A stretch of 64,000 nt of DNA. Source: Dyella sp. OK004 (GTDB lineage Bacteria > Pseudomonadota > Gammaproteobacteria > Xanthomonadales > Rhodanobacteraceae). The notes beneath the pieces are model-generated. The model ran no database searches. It was not told where the DNA came from and was given only the letters and a program-made list of their open reading frames with translations. The stretch's first letter is position 1, and every line of letters starts with the position of its first letter. Shown here in pieces: positions 20,687 through 31,678 of the stretch. A program made the translations under genes and the position numbers. The stretch covers positions 1,011,469 to 1,075,468 of the forward strand of contig NZ_FOZI01000001.1 in NCBI RefSeq assembly GCF_900114495.1, read 5' to 3'.

Positions 20687-21619
20687 TTATACAGCCGCTG
20701 CGCCGCCGACGATTTCCGAGATTTCCTGGGTAATCGCTGCCTGACGGGCCTTGTTGTAGACCAGTGTCAGTTCGCCGATGACCTTGTTGGCGTTGTCGGA
20801 CGCGCTCTTCATCGCCACCATGCGCGCGGCATGTTCACTGGCGAGGTTTTCCAGCACGCCCTGATACACCACGGACTCGATGTAACGGCCAAGCACGTGC
20901 TCGAGCACGGTCGCCGCATCCGGTTCGTAGATGTAGTCCCAGTCGTGGGTTTGTTCCAGCTTCAAACCAGCCACCGGCCAGCTCGGCGTCGCGGACTCCC
21001 CGGTGCCTTCGGCGGCCTGCAACTCGGCAGCCACCAGCGGCAGCGGCAACAGCGCCTCGATCGACGGCTTCTGCGTCATGGTGTTGACGAAGTCATTGTA
21101 GGCGAGGAACACACGATCGAGCTTGCCGGCCGTATAGGCGTCCAGCAGCACCTTGATGACGCCGATCAGCTGTTCGACCTTCGGCTTCTCACCCAGATGC
21201 GTGATGCTGCCGATCAGGTTGACGCCCTTGATGCGGCGGAAGAACTGCACGGCCTTCTGGCCGACCGCCACCACATCGACTTCAACACCCTTGTCCTGCC
21301 ACTCGCGGATAGCCGGCAGCAGGCGACGGAACATGTTGGAGTTCAGGCCACCGCACAGACCGCGATCGGTCGAGATCACCATGTAACCCACGCGCGCGAC
21401 AGGCTCGCGCTGCGTCAGGAACGGATGGCTGAAATCCGTGCTGGCCTGGGCGACGTGCGCGATCACCTTGCGCATCTGGCGCGCGTACGGACGCGACGCC
21501 TTCATCAGATCCTGCGCCTTGCGGATCTTCGAGGCCGAGACCATTTCGAGCGCGCGCGTCACCTTGCGCATGTTCTGCGTGCTCTTGATCTTGGTTTTGA
21601 TTTCGCGTCCGCTTGCCAC
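20687..21619 (-). CDS. atpG: F1Fo ATP synthase subunit gamma
   Basis: The protein (310 aa) is somewhat longer than the 287 aa of E. coli owing to an insertion around residues 200-215. The N-terminus [27 protein letters not shown] and the C-terminal [31 protein letters not shown] helix (parts quoted) form the rotor coiled coil. It transmits torque between c-ring and F1. It lies between atpA and atpD. Confidence 0.96.
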   Translation of the reverse strand: MASGREIKTKIKSTQNMRKVTRALEMVSASKIRKAQDLMKASRPYARQMRKVIAHVAQASTDFSHPFLTQREPVARVGYMVISTDRGLCGGLNSNMFRRLLPAIREWQDKGVEVDVVAVGQKAVQFFRRIKGVNLIGSITHLGEKPKVEQLIGVIKVLLDAYTAGKLDRVFLAYNDFVNTMTQKPSIEALLPLPLVAAELQAAEGTGESATPSWPVAGLKLEQTHDWDYIYEPDAATVLEHVLGRYIESVVYQGVLENLASEHAARMVAMKSASDNANKVIGELTLVYNKARQAAITQEISEIVGGAAAV

Positions 21620-21650
21620 GTTTGCCTCAACCTTTTGGGTTATTGCGATC

Positions 21651-21696
21651 CCGACCGCTCGGTCGGAGTGCGGTACGGCCGCTTGAACGGCCGTAC
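21651..21696. repeat. Two hairpins in the atpA-atpG gap
   Basis: CCGACC-GCTC-GGTCGG (21651-21666) and GTACGGCCG-CTTGAA-CGGCCGTAC (21673-21696) are both perfect inverted repeats. They fill most of the 90-bp gap between atpA and atpG. Neither has a T-run, so they are more likely RNA-stability or processing elements than terminators. Confidence 0.6.
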
Positions 21697-21709
21697 ACCC
21701 TGTTGCTAC

Positions 21710-23260
<1,551 letters not shown>

Positions 23261-23302
23261 GGTCGTTATCCTGAAATTTTGAAAGTCGCTTTGCTTAAGA
23301 GT

Positions 23303-23320
23303 CCGGCCACGGATGGCCGG
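23303..23320. repeat. Perfect hairpin in the atpH-atpA gap
   Basis: CCGGCCA-CGGA-TGGCCGG is a perfect 7-bp stem with a tetraloop, related to the palindromes at 20636. On the plus strand four T follow, but the operon reads the other way, so it is not a terminator for atp. Confidence 0.6.
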
Positions 23321-23353
23321 TTTTGCTCTTCGCGAAATGGACTTCGCGTAAAG

Positions 23354-23887
23354 CTAAGCCGTCAGCGCGCTGGACAAGCGCGCCAGGCGGCCACGGACGG
23401 AGCCATCGATCACTTCGCTGCCGGTGTCGATCACCACGCCGCCGAGCAGCGAGGCATCGACCTGGGTTTCCAGTTCGATCTCGCGCTTGAACCGGCGCTT
23501 CAACGAGGTCTTCAGCTGCTCGGCCTGCGCGGCGTCCAAAGCCATAGCACTGGTCACCTTGACCAGCAGCTGCGACTCGGACTCACGCTTGTAGGTTTCG
23601 AACAGGTCGGCCACTTCCGGCAGCAGCGCCATACGGCGATGCTCGGCCAGCTCGCCCAGAAACTTCGCGAAGGGGGTATCGCTGCCCATGCCCTGCGGCA
23701 AGTGCAGTGCGACCAGCTGCGAAGTCAGCACGCGCGGATCGTTGCCGAGGCCGGCGACGCGAGGATCCTTCGCCACCACGGCGGCGAAGGCCAGCGCCTG
23801 CGACCACGCAGCCAGCGCACCGGATGCCTGCGCCAGCTCGAAAGCGGCGCGTGCATACGGACGGGCGAGAGTGATTGCCTGGGCCAT
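23354..23887 (-). CDS. atpH: F1Fo ATP synthase subunit delta
   Basis: At 177 aa this is the standard length. The N-terminus ITLARPYARAAFELA and the C-terminus ASLLGGVVIDTGSEVIDGSVRGRLARL are the OSCP/delta family ends. Delta joins the peripheral stalk to the top of F1. The gene is 3 bp from the end of atpF. Confidence 0.96.
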   Translation of the reverse strand: MAQAITLARPYARAAFELAQASGALAAWSQALAFAAVVAKDPRVAGLGNDPRVLTSQLVALHLPQGMGSDTPFAKFLGELAEHRRMALLPEVADLFETYKRESESQLLVKVTSAMALDAAQAEQLKTSLKRRFKREIELETQVDASLLGGVVIDTGSEVIDGSVRGRLARLSSALTA

Positions 23888-23890
23888 GGC

Positions 23891-24361
23891 TTAGATCTCG
23901 GCGGCGAGTTGGTCGAGCATGGCCTTGTGGGCCGTCGCGTCGACTTCGCGCTGCACGATCTTCTCGGCGCCCTGCACCGCAAGACGACCCACCCAGCCAC
24001 GCAATTCTTCACGAGCGCGCTGCTGCATGCTGACGATCTCGTCGGCGGCGGCAGCCTTCAGACGGACGGCTTCGGCCACCGCATCCTCGCGGGCCTTGTC
24101 CACGATCTGATTGGCCTGCTGCTGAGCCCGCTCGATAATCTCGGCGGCCTGCTGGCGAGCTTGCTTGATCTCGACAGCCACCTTGGCGTCGGCATCCTTC
24201 AGTTCGGCGCGCGCCTTCTCGGCGGCGGCCAGACCATCGGCAACCTTCTTCTGACGCTCTTCGATCGCGGCATTGAGCTGCGGCCAGATGAACTTGGTGG
24301 TGAACCAGACCAGGATGGCGAACGACACCATTTGGCCCAGGAAAGTCAGATTGATATCCAT
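23891..24361 (-). CDS. atpF: F1Fo ATP synthase subunit b
   Basis: The protein (156 aa) has one N-terminal membrane helix ([19 protein letters not shown]) and a long Ala/Glu/Lys/Gln coiled coil. It dimerises as the peripheral stalk that holds the stator to F1. It lies between atpE and atpH. Confidence 0.96.
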   Translation of the reverse strand: MDINLTFLGQMVSFAILVWFTTKFIWPQLNAAIEERQKKVADGLAAAEKARAELKDADAKVAVEIKQARQQAAEIIERAQQQANQIVDKAREDAVAEAVRLKAAAADEIVSMQQRAREELRGWVGRLAVQGAEKIVQREVDATAHKAMLDQLAAEI

Positions 24362-24447
24362 GAGCTTTCCAATTAACTCCGGTAACGCGTTAAACCGCCG
24401 ATCGCCGCAGCAACTTCTGATTGCTGCGGCGACTCACTTCGCGTCAA

Positions 24448-24753
<306 letters not shown>

Positions 24754-24804
24754 TTAGTTAGTACAAAAGAAGATGAAGCAAAAAACAGAATCAAACGAAA
24801 AGCT

Positions 24805-25641
<837 letters not shown>

Positions 25642-26007
25642 TCAACCCTTGAATCTGAACGCCAGCAGATTTATTGCGTACGCAGCCACCAGCCCCGTAA
25701 TAGCGGCCAGTGGCGGCAGTTTGTATTGACCCAGGATCATGATCAGCCCCCCGCCGATTACGATCCATTTCAAGACCATGCCCGACAACATGCGCCCCAC
25801 GGTCATGCCGCCACCACCCAACCCCGAGAACGTACGCGCCGCAAGCAGCGCAGTACCCAGCGCCACGATGGTGGCACCCGCAGAGGCCGCGACCGCATCG
25901 CGAACCCCCTGCGTCAGGAAGGCGAGGCCAACGAACGCCGCTACCAGCAGCTGCAGCAAGACAATGCGCAGCGCAAGACGACGTCCGGAGGCAAGACTGT
26001 TGAGCAC
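25642..26007 (-). CDS. atpI: ATP synthase protein I
   Basis: A small (121 aa) membrane protein with four helices (for example LRIVLLQLLVAAFVGLAFL and VLKWIVIGGGLIMIL). It is encoded first in the atp operon, as usual, and is thought to help c-ring assembly or Mg2+ supply. The sequence is poorly conserved; the call rests on position, length and topology. Confidence 0.85.
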   Translation of the reverse strand: MLNSLASGRRLALRIVLLQLLVAAFVGLAFLTQGVRDAVAASAGATIVALGTALLAARTFSGLGGGGMTVGRMLSGMVLKWIVIGGGLIMILGQYKLPPLAAITGLVAAYAINLLAFRFKG

Positions 26008-26076
26008 GTGAGGTCCCCGCGCGGCTTCGCACTAGGCGGCACCGATCCAGCTGCGGGCCACGGTCCAATCCCAAAA

Positions 26077-26106
26077 AGTATATCAGTGGGGCATTTAGAG
26101 CGACAA
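26077..26106 (-). promoter_or_regulatory. Predicted sigma-70 promoter of the atp operon
   Basis: On the minus strand TTGTCG (26106-26101) and TATACT (26082-26077) are separated by 18 bp. The -10 matches the consensus at five of six positions. The start point would lie about 60 bp before the atpI ATG. Confidence 0.55.
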
Positions 26107-26151
26107 GCCGCGCACCCTGCGACAACTTGTCCTGCCCGGCGTGCGGACAAG

Positions 26152-26181
26152 AAAAAGGCCGGACTGGAAACCAGTCCGGCC
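26152..26181 (-). terminator. Rho-independent terminator of the phasin gene
   Basis: The arms GGCCGGACTGG and CCAGTCCGGCC are a perfect 11-bp stem with a 3-nt loop. On the minus strand it is followed by five T, 37 bp after the phasin stop. Confidence 0.9.
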
Positions 26182-26217
26182 TCGGGCGTCGCTGAGGGAG
26201 AGCGACGTTGAAGCGTA

Positions 26218-26610
26218 TTACTTGCCGGCGGCAGCCTTCTTGACCGCGGCAACCGGGGCGGCCACAGCGTCGTTGGCGGCCTGCTGCTGCTCCTGCGCGA
26301 GCGCATTGAGCGACTCGGCAGTCTTCTGCGTCACAGCGATGATTTCCTGGGTCACGGCCACGGCGCGCTCGGCGTTCTCACGGCTCAGCGCGGTGCCCTT
26401 TTCCCACAGGCCACGCAGACCGTCGACGTCACGGGCTTCAAACGCTTCGGTGATGAAATCGGCAGTGACCTGCGAGTGCTTCTCGAGCGCCTTCATCTGC
26501 AGCTCGGCGACCTTCTCCAGGCCCTTGAGGGCTACCGACTGCGCTTTGAAGGCGTTGTCGGTCAGTTGCTTGGCGTAGGCAAAAATCTGGGTATTGAATT
26601 GCTGAGTCAT
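26218..26610 (-). CDS. Phasin-family protein
   Basis: The protein (130 aa) is wholly alpha-helical by composition. The phasin pattern is MTQQFNTQIFAYAKQLTDNAFKAQ followed by AELQMKALEKHSQ (parts quoted) and an Ala/Lys-rich tail (AAVKKAAAGK). Phasins coat polyhydroxyalkanoate granules, although phasin-domain proteins also occur in strains without PHA. It is monocistronic with its own terminator, and an AT-rich 150-bp upstream region (26611-26762) separates it from queD. Confidence 0.82.
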   Translation of the reverse strand: MTQQFNTQIFAYAKQLTDNAFKAQSVALKGLEKVAELQMKALEKHSQVTADFITEAFEARDVDGLRGLWEKGTALSRENAERAVAVTQEIIAVTQKTAESLNALAQEQQQAANDAVAAPVAAVKKAAAGK

Positions 26611-26762
26611 GACTGGCTCCCTCGGCGGGAATTAGGGTAGTGGAGCAAGCCTAGCAAGTCATTTTGTGCAGTGCAATATATTTTTTGTGAAGAAGCTGAC
26701 ACGGAGGAAAAAATTCACGTAACACGGCTATTTATGACAAAGCCATGAAATGTGGCGACGCG

Positions 26763-27125
26763 TCAAAAACTGCTTCGGCTACAACTTGCCCCCGAGGTGC
26801 AGGTCTCATGCACCACCACCTTGTCCAGCCCCGGCAGGCGCGGCTCCAGGCGCTGGAAGATCCACCGTGCCAGCATCTCGCTGGTCGGGTTTTCAAGCCC
26901 CTCGATGTCGTTGAGATAGTGGTGGTCCAGCTGGTCGTACAGCGGTGCGAACGCTGCCTTCACGTCGGCGAAATCCATCACCCAGCCCAGGGTCGGGTCG
27001 GGTTCGCCGCTTACATGGATCTCGACGCGGAAAGAATGGCCGTGCAGCCGCGCGCACTTGTGGCCTGGCGGCACGTTCGGCAAGCGGTGGGCGGCTTCGA
27101 TATGGAAAATCTTGAAGATATGCAT
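26763..27125 (-). CDS. queD: 6-carboxy-5,6,7,8-tetrahydropterin synthase QueD
   Basis: At 120 aa this is the standard length. Zinc-binding histidines are in FHIEAAHRL and LHGHSF, and the catalytic Cys is in [10 protein letters not shown]. The second active-site portion LDHHYLNDI and the end VVHETCTSG are typical. It makes the second intermediate of queuosine and 7-deazaguanine synthesis. The C-terminus after TSG (ASCSRSSF) departs from the family norm, but the stop is in frame and no frameshift is evident. Confidence 0.9.
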   Translation of the reverse strand: MHIFKIFHIEAAHRLPNVPPGHKCARLHGHSFRVEIHVSGEPDPTLGWVMDFADVKAAFAPLYDQLDHHYLNDIEGLENPTSEMLARWIFQRLEPRLPGLDKVVVHETCTSGASCSRSSF

Positions 27126-27164
27126 GTGCCCATTCTAACGCCCCGCCCGTTACGGCCCACGCCA

Positions 27165-27180
27165 CTGGGGAAAACCCCAG
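27165..27180 (+). promoter_or_regulatory. T3SS-region operator palindrome, copy 1
   Basis: CTGGGG-AAAA-CCCCAG has perfect 6-bp arms and fits the consensus CTAGGG-N4-CCCTAG. A -10-like CATACT begins 24 bp after its right edge (27204-27209). It lies 35 bp before the ATG of the exported protein at 27216. Confidence 0.6.
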
Positions 27181-27215
27181 GTCCGGCACCGGCAGACCGG
27201 CGGCATACTCGAGCC

Positions 27216-27656
27216 ATGTCCGCACGCCTTCCTGCCCTTCTCGCCACTCTGCTGATGAGCGTGACCGCCATGAATGCCAACCACGCGCAAAGCGCCGTGC
27301 AATCGCCCGCCGCCGACAGTGCCGAGCGCAAAGTTTTGCTGGACGCAGCCCGCACGCCATTGGAGCAACGCCTGCACCAGCCCGTGTTGCTCGTAGTCGA
27401 CCAACTGAACACCTCCGGCGACTGGGCTTTTCTGCAGGCTCATATGCAGGGCGCAGGCGGCAAACCGCTGGACTACACCGGCACCGAGTACGCCGAAGCG
27501 GCGCAAGCCGGCATGAAATCCCACATCTACGCCGCCCTGCTGCAACGCTCCGGCCAGCAGTGGACGGTGAAAGCCGAAGCGATCGGCCCCACCGACGTGG
27601 CATGGGGAAACTGGGCCACGCAATACGGCGCGCCCGCCGCCATCTTCGACCACTGA
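27216..27656 (+). CDS. Small exported protein in the T3SS regulon region
   Basis: The protein (146 aa) begins with a signal peptide (MSARLPALLATLLMSVTAMNANHAQS) and the mature part is about 120 aa. Recognisable features are QPVLLVVDQLNTSGDWAFLQ and the C-terminal tail WGNWATQYGAPAAIFDH. I do not recognise a family beyond general resemblance to small periplasmic proteins of Lysobacterales. The ATG is chosen because the signal peptide begins there; no ribosome binding site precedes it. The operator palindrome upstream links it to the T3SS genes. Confidence 0.65.
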   Translation: MSARLPALLATLLMSVTAMNANHAQSAVQSPAADSAERKVLLDAARTPLEQRLHQPVLLVVDQLNTSGDWAFLQAHMQGAGGKPLDYTGTEYAEAAQAGMKSHIYAALLQRSGQQWTVKAEAIGPTDVAWGNWATQYGAPAAIFDH

Positions 27657-27723
27657 TTTCAGCCTTCCAGAAAAACCAGGGGCGGCACATGGCCGCCCCT
27701 GATCGGTTCCATCGCCCGAAGGC

Positions 27724-29469
27724 TCACGGAGGCGTGAGGTACCACGCGCCGCCGTAGGGATGTCCATAACCCACTTTCTGCGTGCCATCGGCATTGGAGT
27801 TGTTGGAGCCGATCAGCTGCACATTGCCGCCGTTGTTGCTGGCCACCAGTTCGACGTGGCCGCCGTTGTTGAGGATGCACACATCGCCCGGCTTGGCATG
27901 CGCCGCGTCGACTTTGTGCCAACCCTGCGCCTGTAGCTTGGAAGCCACTTCGGACACTTGGTTGCTGTGGAAGTTGATCGCGCCCGCCTTCTGCAGCACC
28001 GCCGTCACGAAGTTGGCGCAGCACAGGTCGGAGGGCACCCAACTCTCCATCGGCAACTGACCGCTGCGCTTCAGATCGGAGGCATTGCGGCCAAGGAACT
28101 GCTTCGCCAGATCCACCACCTTGCTGCCGCTGGCGCCGCTCGATCCCTGCACCGGACCCGGACCTGTGCTGCCACCCGTACTTCCCGCGCCAGGAACATG
28201 GATGACCTGACCTACGCTAATGCGGTTCGGATTGCTGATCTGCGGATTGGCCCGTTCGAGCGCCGCCAGCGACACGCCATTGCGTGCAGCGATGCCTGAC
28301 AAGGTATCGCCCGAACGCACCGTGTAGTCGTGGCTCGCCGGCTTGGGCGCGGGCGCCGCACTGCCACTCGATCCGCCGGGAATGTGGATGACCTGCCCCG
28401 GATAGATGCGATTCGGATTGCTGATCTGCGGATTCGCCGCCTCCAGCGCCGCCAGCGATACGCCATGGCTCGTCGCGATACCCGACAGCGAATCGCCCGA
28501 ACGCACGGTGTAGCTTCCACCCGCCGGCGCACTACCGCCGCCGCCAGGCAAATGAATCACCTGCCTCGGATAGATGTGATTGAAATTGCCGATCTGTGGA
28601 TTGGCCGCTTCCAGCGCCTGCAACGACACACCCTGACGCTGTGCGATACCCGACAAGGTATCGCCCGGCTGCACGGTGTAACTCCCACCGTGCGCACCAC
28701 CAGGAGCCGGTGCAGGAGCGGGAGCAGGCGTTGGTGCGGGAGCCGGCGCACCGGCAGGCGCGGAGCTGCCGAACAGTGCCGCTTCCTGCGCACGGCGGCT
28801 CACCAGCCCCGGCAGCACGTGACCACCGCCATGTACGTATTGCCCGAACATCTGTTGCGCTCCGGCGTAATCGCCGCCGTTGAGCTTGGAGAGCAACCCC
28901 GGATAACCGTTGGCACCAAGGTTGTAGGTCAGGCTGACCAAGGCGTCGAACTGGTTCTGGTTGATCGGCACATGCACGTTCTTGCGCACGGCATCCTGTG
29001 CCCAGCCCAGATCCTGCTTGAGATATTCCTCGGCCTGCGCGCGGGTGATGGTCTGGCCCGGCTGCACGCCGCCGGTATGGCCGTAGCCAATCGTCCACGG
29101 CGCACCACCGGTGCCAGGATCGGGGTAGGCCTTTTCGCTGTAGCCCTCGAAGCCTTCGATCATCTTCACGCCGTTCTGGCTGATGCTGAACCCCGAGGCC
29201 GGTCCGGCATTGCCCGCGGGCGGCGTGCTGCCGCCGACCGGCGCTGGCGTGCCGCCACCGTGGTCACCTGGAATCGTGACGCGATCGCCTGGATAGATCC
29301 GGTCCGGATTGCTGATCTGCGGATTGGCTGCCTCCAGCGCCGCGAGCGATACGCCGAAACGCTGCGCAATACCCGACAGCGAATCGCCATGCTGCACGGT
29401 ATAGGTGGCCGAGTTGTCGCCGCTTGCGGCGAGTGTCTGGGTGGAGCGGACAGCGCTGACAGCAGTCAT
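27724..29469 (-). CDS. LysM / T4-type lysozyme / cysteine-peptidase-like peptidoglycan hydrolase
   Basis: The protein (581 aa) has one LysM repeat (about residues 22-67), then a phage-type lysozyme domain (GH24; MIEGFEGYSEKAYPD with catalytic Glu, GYGHTGG, ALVSLTYNLGANGYP). Three more LysM repeats follow, and then an NlpC/CHAP-like end with LCCANFVTAVLQKAG and GHVELVASN. There is no signal peptide, so export would need another route, such as the adjacent T3SS. Its likely job is local opening of peptidoglycan. GAGG lies 6 nt before the ATG; a longer frame to 29523 is not favoured. Repeated operator palindromes lie upstream. Confidence 0.83.
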   Translation of the reverse strand: MTAVSAVRSTQTLAASGDNSATYTVQHGDSLSGIAQRFGVSLAALEAANPQISNPDRIYPGDRVTIPGDHGGGTPAPVGGSTPPAGNAGPASGFSISQNGVKMIEGFEGYSEKAYPDPGTGGAPWTIGYGHTGGVQPGQTITRAQAEEYLKQDLGWAQDAVRKNVHVPINQNQFDALVSLTYNLGANGYPGLLSKLNGGDYAGAQQMFGQYVHGGGHVLPGLVSRRAQEAALFGSSAPAGAPAPAPTPAPAPAPAPGGAHGGSYTVQPGDTLSGIAQRQGVSLQALEAANPQIGNFNHIYPRQVIHLPGGGGSAPAGGSYTVRSGDSLSGIATSHGVSLAALEAANPQISNPNRIYPGQVIHIPGGSSGSAAPAPKPASHDYTVRSGDTLSGIAARNGVSLAALERANPQISNPNRISVGQVIHVPGAGSTGGSTGPGPVQGSSGASGSKVVDLAKQFLGRNASDLKRSGQLPMESWVPSDLCCANFVTAVLQKAGAINFHSNQVSEVASKLQAQGWHKVDAAHAKPGDVCILNNGGHVELVASNNGGNVQLIGSNNSNADGTQKVGYGHPYGGAWYLTPP

Positions 29470-29543
29470 GGAATGCCTCGCGGACGGTAAAGAAAATGAA
29501 ATGCGGCGGCCGAATTGGAGCACCGCCTTTCACCCGTCTCCCA

Positions 29544-29609
29544 TTGGGGCTTTCCCGAGCTAGGTGGAACCCTAACCTCGGGAAAACCCCAGGCTAGGGA
29601 GCGACCTAG
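29544..29609. promoter_or_regulatory. Four tandem operator palindromes, divergent promoter region
   Basis: Four 16-bp copies of the GGG-N4-CCC palindrome fill 66 bp: TTGGGG-CTTT-CCCGAG (29544-29559), CTAGGT-GGAA-CCCTAA (29560-29575), CTCGGG-AAAA-CCCCAG (29577-29592) and CTAGGG-AGCG-ACCTAG (29594-29609). Centres are 16, 17 and 17 bp apart. The array lies between the hydrolase gene (ATG 75 bp to the left) and the lipase-like gene (ATG 59 bp to the right). Confidence 0.65.
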
Positions 29610-29668
29610 CTGACGCCTGCTGCAGACACGCCGCTATCGTCGTCGCATCGCCATGGGAGGTGGACGCG

Positions 29669-30652
29669 ATGTATCTGGAACTTCAGTCCAATCGCAGCAG
29701 CGCCGCATTGCCGGTGGATCACGCCAACACACAGACACCCGCCACCGCCTCGAATGTCGCCAGCGCCGATGCGCACGTATCGCTGCCGCAGTTCGCGTTC
29801 AATCCGCAGCTGGCTGGGCTGACTCACGCGATGTTCGGTAACTCCGCCACCGCTGCCGCGCCGAACTTCGACGCGCAAGTGCGCGGCACCGTCGCCAAGG
29901 CTATCGATCTGCAGCTGGCCAAGCTCAGCCAGGATGTGTACGACCCCAACAGCAAGGGCATCGAAGGCTGGACGCGACTGAATAACGATCAGTTGATGCG
30001 GGCCGGCATCGATCCCGCCTCACTGGAAGATCCCACCACCGGTTTTCGCGCAGCGATCTACCAGGACAAGAACGGTGACCATGTACTGGCCTTCGCCGGC
30101 TCCAATGACGCCAAGGACTGGTTGAACAACGCGGAACAGGGCCTCGGCATTTCCGCCGCGCAATACAACCAGGCCGTTTCGCTCGCCACCGAGGCCAAAG
30201 CTGCTTTCGGCAATAGCCTGGCGATCACCGGCCACTCGCTTGGCGGCGGTCTCGCCTCCATCGCTTCGCTGGCGACGGATTCGGCCGGCGTCACGTTCAA
30301 TGCCGCGGGCCTCAACGACGCCACCATCCGCCGGCTCATTCCCGAAGGCGATCCGGCCGCCCTGAAACAGCAGGCGGAGAACGGACTGATCCGCCGCTAC
30401 GCCGTGAACGGCGAAATCCTCACCACCACGCAGGAACACACGCCGCTGCCGGATGCCGTGGGTCACAAGATCACGCTCAACGATCCCGCGCCGGTCGCCA
30501 AGCCCGACATCCATTGGTATGACTGGGCCACCGGCAAGGCCGAAGTGCTGGAAGCGAAATACGCCATTGACGTCGCCAAGCACTCGGTCGATCTGCACAT
30601 GGACGATGCGGTCATCGCCGCCATGGAGAAGGATCACCCCTGGTCTCCGTGA
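29669..30652 (+). CDS. Lipase-like alpha/beta hydrolase, candidate secreted effector
   Basis: The protein (327 aa) has a nucleophile elbow ITGHSLGGGLAS, the GHSLGG of class 3 lipases, preceded by VLAFAGSNDAKDWLNNAEQG, typical of Mbeg1/DUF2974-like lipases. The N-terminal 70 residues are Ser/Thr/Ala/Asn-rich without a signal peptide, as in many T3SS substrates. GGGAGG lies 8 nt before the ATG at 29669; a GTG at 29660 is the alternative. The catalytic Asp and His are not certain by eye. It starts downstream of the tandem operator array. Confidence 0.72.
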   Translation: MYLELQSNRSSAALPVDHANTQTPATASNVASADAHVSLPQFAFNPQLAGLTHAMFGNSATAAAPNFDAQVRGTVAKAIDLQLAKLSQDVYDPNSKGIEGWTRLNNDQLMRAGIDPASLEDPTTGFRAAIYQDKNGDHVLAFAGSNDAKDWLNNAEQGLGISAAQYNQAVSLATEAKAAFGNSLAITGHSLGGGLASIASLATDSAGVTFNAAGLNDATIRRLIPEGDPAALKQQAENGLIRRYAVNGEILTTTQEHTPLPDAVGHKITLNDPAPVAKPDIHWYDWATGKAEVLEAKYAIDVAKHSVDLHMDDAVIAAMEKDHPWSP

Positions 30653-30772
30653 ACAACGTGCGTAGGTTTGCGCGCCTCGCCATGAAATCGTGACATCAAC
30701 CGTGATGTACTTGCCTTCGCCCACGCCGCCTTGTGCGGCGTTTGGCGCTGGGCCGACACCGGAGAACCCGGC

Positions 30773-31531
30773 ATGATGCGTATGCACAAACGCACCAGGC
30801 ACTACGCCTGGTGCCTGCTGACCAGCCTGGCGCTTAGCGGTGCCGCTGCGGGAAGAGAAGCCATGAGCGACACGGACGCAAGCAAGGTTTTCAGCGACAG
30901 CCGCGTGGTCGCGCTGCTCGATGCCGCTGCCACCGGCGATGCCGCCCGCGTGCGCTCACTCGCGGCCGCTGGCGCCGACATCAATGCGCAAGGCGACCGC
31001 GGCGTCACGCCGCTGGAGTGGACCCTGCTGCACCAGGATCTGCGCGGCATGAACGCCCTGCTGCAGGCCGGCGCCGATCCCACGCGCCCCGGCGTCGGCG
31101 GCGCCACCGTGCTGCATCTCGCTGCCATGGCCAACGATCCCGCCTACCTGAAATCCCTGCTTGATCACGGCGCCGATCCCAATGCACCGCACGGCGTCAC
31201 CCAGGCACCCCCGCTCGCCGCTGCGCTGATGAACCCGAAGGACGACGCCTTCGATCTCTTGCTCATGCATCACGCCGATCCCAATCGCGCCGACCGTCTC
31301 GGCAACACACCGCTGCACGTCGCCGCCAAGGTGCACAAGACCCATTGCGTGCTGCGTCTGTTGCAGGCCGGCGCGGATGCCACTCGCCGCAATCAGCAGG
31401 GCGCCACCTTCCAGACCTACTTCAATATCCTGCCTGCCGGCGGCCTTAATCCTGCCGCGCGCGCCGAGCATGAGCAGGTCGATCAGTGGCTGCGCCAGCA
31501 TGGCGTGAGTGTGGAGCGCGGCGTGCAGTAA
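30773..31531 (+). CDS. Exported ankyrin-repeat protein
   Basis: The protein (252 aa) has a hydrophobic N-terminal segment (WCLLTSLALSGAAAG) after basic residues, which looks like a signal peptide. About five ankyrin repeats follow, for example GVTPLEWTLLHQDLRGMNALLQAGADP and GNTPLHVAAKVHKTHCVLRLLQAGAD (parts quoted). Ankyrin repeats bind proteins; the partner is unknown. GGAG lies 8 nt before the ATG. It is 120 bp after the lipase-like gene and could be cotranscribed with it; the lipase-ankyrin pairing may be an effector/inhibitor arrangement. Confidence 0.75.
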   Translation: MMRMHKRTRHYAWCLLTSLALSGAAAGREAMSDTDASKVFSDSRVVALLDAAATGDAARVRSLAAAGADINAQGDRGVTPLEWTLLHQDLRGMNALLQAGADPTRPGVGGATVLHLAAMANDPAYLKSLLDHGADPNAPHGVTQAPPLAAALMNPKDDAFDLLLMHHADPNRADRLGNTPLHVAAKVHKTHCVLRLLQAGADATRRNQQGATFQTYFNILPAGGLNPAARAEHEQVDQWLRQHGVSVERGVQ

Positions 31532-31577
31532 CGCAGGAACAGGGAGAGAGCGTGACGCCCTGCCTCTTGCTTCCACC

Positions 31578-31610
31578 CTAGGGCTTTCCCCAGTCAAGGG
31601 TTTTCCCAAG
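31578..31610 (+). promoter_or_regulatory. Two tandem operator palindromes upstream of the DUF1521 gene
   Basis: CTAGGG-CTTT-CCCCAG (31578-31593) and CAAGGG-TTTT-CCCAAG (31595-31610) have centres 17 bp apart. A CATCAT hexamer lies 24 bp after the right edge, in the place of a -10 element. The ATG is 68 bp downstream. Confidence 0.65.
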
Positions 31611-31678
31611 TATCGCGCTGCATCGGTCGTACCCATCATCCGTGATACCGCAACACATCACGCGCGAAGGGGAAGGAC

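Noticed and set aside
26745-27215. Upstream extension of the 27216 gene to 26745
   Set aside because: It would run antisense through queD; the signal peptide starts at 27216.
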